From contig JBBRYS010000010.1 in assembly GCA_038237475.1 (NCBI GenBank), positions 124,001-188,000 on the forward strand: DNA of 64,000 nucleotides. Direction: 5' to 3'. This DNA comes from JAOAPY01 sp038237475 (lineage in GTDB: Bacteria > Acidobacteriota > Blastocatellia > Pyrinomonadales > Pyrinomonadaceae). Shown here piece by piece: positions 62,031-64,000 of the stretch; position 1 is the stretch's first letter; every line of letters starts with the position of its first letter. The translations under genes and the position numbers were made by a program. The notes under the pieces were generated by a model, which was not told the DNA's origin, did not search any database, and worked only from the letters and a program-made list of their open reading frames with translations.

Positions 62031-62552
62031 GCCTTTGCGGGGGATCGCGCGCGCGTAGTAGGCGGTGCCAATTTGGCGCAGGCCCAGTTGGAATTGGCCC
62101 AGGCGTTTGTGCAGCGGCCAGAGTTTCTGGCGAAGTACCCGGCAAATTTGGATGGCCCGGGTTTTGTCGATGCCATCGTGGCGACGATCTTGAATGATAT
62201 CGGGCCCGATCTGACGGCGCAGCGCCAGGGCTTGATAAATCTCTTCAACTCGGGCGGTCGTGGCGCCGTGCTGTATCGCCTGGCCGATGACAACGTGCAA
62301 ACCAACCCAATCAACAATCGCCCGTTCATCGACGCTGAGTACAACCGGGCGTTTGTAGCCACACAGTACTTTGGCTATTTGCGGCGAGACCCGGATATGG
62401 GCGGCTTTCTGTTCTGGCTGGGCCAGGTCAATAGCGCGCCTTTGCGGGACGTGCCGAAACAACACGCGATGGTTTGCTCCTTCATTACTTCAGCTGAATA
62501 CCAACGGCGATTCAGCTCGGTTGTCACTCATACAAATTTGGAGTGTCAGTAA
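62031..62552 (+). pseudogene. DUF4214 fragment on the opposite strand
   Basis: Plus-strand reading DRARVVGGANLAQAQLELAQ continues to LYRLADDNVQTNPINNRPFI, YFGYLRRDPDMGGFLFWLGQ and MVCSFITSAEYQRRFSS, ending ECQ-stop at 62552. It is the C-terminal 170 residues of a DUF4214 domain paralogous to, but clearly diverged from, the end of the minus-strand gene (about three quarters identical at DNA level by eye in the last 140 bases). The N-terminal 90 residues of the domain and the rest of the protein are missing; the fragment begins right where the minus-strand gene's coding sequence starts. Translation from the internal ATG at 62073 is possible but would give an incomplete domain. Confidence 0.75.
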
Positions 62553-63021
62553 CTACCAACCTGGAATCTGCGGCAAAGGGAAGTTAGTCAGGGGCTTTGG
62601 CTTGACCATGGCATCATATCTCGCAGTTCCTCATTTCTCAGAGCTTAATAAACTTTCCCATGTTGTCCATCTGAATCGCATTCTCGTGGTTGGTGGCTTT
62701 AGAAATACTTTCTTTTTGGTAGCGACAGCGGTGACTCTGGCTGCTCAGCGCCAAAGTTCGTACCACTTGCGACACCCACCCGCTTGGCCGAAAGCATCAA
62801 GCAGATGATTGAAAAGCTCCTGGCATTGCTGCTTGGCACCAATTCCTGTTTGACGGCCTTTAGTGGATGCCCGCTGAGGACCAAATCAACGGTCGATAGG
62901 TGCCAAGCAATCAGTGGCCGCGAATCTATGTGTGCTTCTCTCGAGAGAAGAATCACATTGGGATTAATAGAGAATGCTGACACTGCGTGAAAACGTGAGG
63001 CACGGTAATGTCTTGGAAAGG
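62553..63021. other. Intergenic region, no gene seen
   Basis: About 470 bases between the DUF4214 fragment and tRNA-Met. Short open frames on both strands look random. No terminator with a T-tract is obvious for either neighbour. Confidence 0.4.
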
Positions 63022-63098
63022 TGGTAGCGGGGGGCGGGCTTGAACCGCCGACCTTGGGGTTATGAATCCCACGCTCTAACCAGCTGAGCTACCCCGCC
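63022..63098 (-). tRNA. tRNA-Met (anticodon CAT), elongator type
   Basis: On the minus strand the sequence starts GGCGGGGTAGCTCAG and ends CCGCTACCA. Acceptor stem GGCGGGG pairs with CCCCGCT (one G-T), D-arm GCTC/GAGC, anticodon loop TTCATAA with anticodon CAT on stem TGGGA/CCCCA-type, T-arm GGCGG-TTCAAGC-CCGCC, and the CCA is encoded. The acceptor stem is fully paired at 1-72 as G-T and the D-arm is ordinary, so this is an elongator rather than initiator; an Ile(CAT) acceptor after lysidine modification is a remote alternative. It is the only tRNA seen in the window. Confidence 0.95.
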
Positions 63099-63210
63099 AT
63101 GCGAACTACTTGATCCGCCTTGCGAACGATTGATCCGCCATGCGAACGATTGATCCGCATTGCGAACGATTGATCCGGCCGTGCTAATGATTGACCGGCA
63201 TACGAACCAT
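63099..63210. repeat. 20-bp tandem repeats in the tRNA-Met leader
   Basis: Five to six copies of a 20-base unit of the form TGCGAACGATTGATCCGCCA, the first and last two degenerate. They start right at the 5' end of the minus-strand tRNA gene and continue to just before the promoter at 63223-63250, so they would form the transcribed leader of the pre-tRNA. Confidence 0.85.
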
Positions 63211-63222
63211 TGTCGAGAAGTC

Positions 63223-63250
63223 ATTATAGGGGCCGGAAGCGATAGGTCAA
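63223..63250 (-). promoter_or_regulatory. Sigma-70 type promoter of tRNA-Met
   Basis: Minus strand: -35 TTGACC at 63250-63245, 16-base spacer, -10 TATAAT at 63228-63223. Transcription would start around 63215 and cross about 115 bases of 20-bp repeats before the tRNA. The best promoter match noticed in the window. Confidence 0.75.
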
Positions 63251-63422
63251 GAAGGCCTTCCCGGACAGTTCATTTGGCTTCTAGTACGGGCACTTTGGGT
63301 GGGCAAGCAACGGGATGGCTTCGAGTAGGAAGCCGTAAGCAGGATTCGTGCCGATGACGACTTCATAAGTCTTTGATGAAACGGACCGAGCAAGAATTTA
63401 AGAGGTGGTCACTCAGCCGTCC

Positions 63423-63704
63423 GCTTTGCGGACTGACAATCGTCGCTTTGCGGACTGACAATCGTCGCTTTGCGGACTGACAATCGTCGCTTTGCGGACT
63501 GACAATCGTCGCCTGCGGACTGACGATCGTCGCTTTGGGACTGACGATCGTCGCTTTGCGGACTGACGATCGTCGCTTTGGGACTGACGATCGTCGCTTT
63601 GGGACTGACGATCGTCGCTTTGCGGACTGACGATCGTCTCTTTGCGGACTCACAATCATCGCTTTGCGGACTGACGATCGTCGCTTCGGGACTGACAATC
63701 GTTG
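63423..63704. repeat. 21/22-bp tandem array
   Basis: Thirteen units of the type GC plus TTTGCGGACTGACAATCGTC, 22 or 21 bases long. The first four (63423-63510) are identical; later units vary by loss of one C and A/G changes (CAATCGTC versus CGATCGTC). No spacers, so not CRISPR. The same words occur once, inverted, at 11281-11313. Open frames across it are just translated repeat. Confidence 0.9.
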
Positions 63705-63835
63705 TTTTCAGCCCCGGCAGTAAACGAATGAGCTAACCTCATTCGTCTGCTTGCGGACTAACAATCGTCCTGCCCCGATCCCCAGCACTAAAGTGCGGAG
63801 CTCCTGTCACTCGTCAGCTTTGCAGACTGGGGGTG
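63705..63835. repeat. Palindromic tail of the repeat locus
   Basis: Contains ACGAATGAG-CTAAC-CTCATTCGT (63724-63746, 9-base perfect stem), GCACT-AA-AGTGC (63785-63796) and words GCGGACTAACAATCGTCC and GATCCCCAGCA that recur in the 11221-11440 element. Same repeat family. Confidence 0.65.
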
Positions 63836-63857
63836 CAGGGATTTCCAGCTGCGCTAG

Positions 63858-64000
63858 TCAGCGTGTCAGCACCAGTAACGAATACCCGCCCAGCACGCGA
63901 ACCACCAGGTGCTGATTGAATGTGGACAACACTCGTCGGGGCCAGCTTGCCAGTCTGGCTTTGACGCTGCGCGGATGCGCAATCGCTCCATCGGTGTAGC
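63858..64000 (-). CDS. 3' end of an unidentified gene, possibly methyltransferase
   Basis: The minus-strand frame enters at the window edge (first full codon ends at 63998) and gives 46 residues: YTDGAIAHPRSVKARLASWP, RRVLSTFNQHLVVRVLGGYS, LLVLTR, stop at 63858. The amphipathic ending with RVLGGYSLLVLTR resembles the last strand pair of SAM-dependent methyltransferases. Only the C-terminus is in view, so the identity is tentative. Confidence 0.5.
   Translation of the reverse strand, partial: YTDGAIAHPRSVKARLASWPRRVLSTFNQHLVVRVLGGYSLLVLTR

Noticed and set aside
62019..62465. Long minus-strand extension of the DUF4214 gene beyond 62018
   Set aside because: It is antisense to a clear plus-strand DUF4214 fragment with recognisable family sequence.
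63363..63698. Minus-strand open frame of about 110 residues
   Set aside because: It is only the translation of the 21/22-bp tandem array (repeated KRRSSV), not a gene.
63423..63704. CRISPR array
   Set aside because: Units follow each other directly with no spacers and no cas genes nearby.

Overview
The window looks like a chromosomal segment of a soil-type Acidobacteriota, most likely class Blastocatellia. This is inferred from gene content: two giant Oar-like TonB-dependent receptors with an N-terminal carboxypeptidase-regulatory domain, several DUF4214/Calx-beta surface proteins, secreted S9 peptidases, a LytS/LytTR pair, many REC-domain regulators, and intergenic repeat tracts. No rRNA or marker gene is present to confirm it. 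The only RNA gene is a tRNA-Met(CAT).

Layout. 1-7922 (minus strand): a multi-gene phosphorelay block (REC-histidine kinase, a degenerate HD-GYP regulator, a single REC protein, an Hpt protein, a scarred REC-GAF-GGDEF/EAL gene and an NtrC-type activator). About half of it is eroding: deletion junctions, a frameshift, and a stranded MEDS-domain fragment. 8376-17747: a secreted M23-like protein, a PLP fold-type-I enzyme, homoserine dehydrogenase, thyA-folA, an S9 peptidase and a CBS-domain cystathionine beta-synthase. 18009-22091: a minus-strand carbamoyltransferase cluster with two small membrane proteins and an SGNH hydrolase. 22348-36057: two Oar-like receptors, a stand-alone Fis-type HTH protein, a LytS/LytTR two-component system, a TPR protein and an HExxH protein. 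36433-43097 (plus): a PepSY protein and an overlapping TolC/HlyD/RND tripartite efflux operon. 43182-50075 (minus): an M12-like metalloprotease with DUF4214, a DUF969/DUF979/DUF2891 operon, a hypothetical secreted protein and a frameshifted response regulator. 50515-58944 (minus): a six-gene run with an FAD disulfide oxidoreductase, senA and senB (selenoneine biosynthesis), a YraQ/ArsP-type permease, a cis-3-hydroxyproline dehydratase-like enzyme and a dipeptidyl-peptidase IV. 59191-62552: three DUF4214 gene pieces meeting at a head-to-head junction. 63022-64000: tRNA-Met with a clear promoter and repeat-built leader, a 21/22-bp tandem array, and the 3' end of another gene.

Most notable: (i) the senA-senB pair without an adjacent senC but with an oxidoreductase and a permease in the same run; (ii) dihydroxylated-proline logic in the neighbouring DPP-IV plus hydroxyproline dehydratase pair; (iii) degenerate intergenic arrays with a strict 7-bp period but different heptamer families at several loci, one abutting a stop codon and others occupying the ribosome-binding region; (iv) an 11-codon ORF that bridges the stop of the adaptor gene and the start of the RND gene by start/stop overlaps; (v) the DUF4214 inversion-like junction. 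All functional statements are from reading the sequence; no database search was run.
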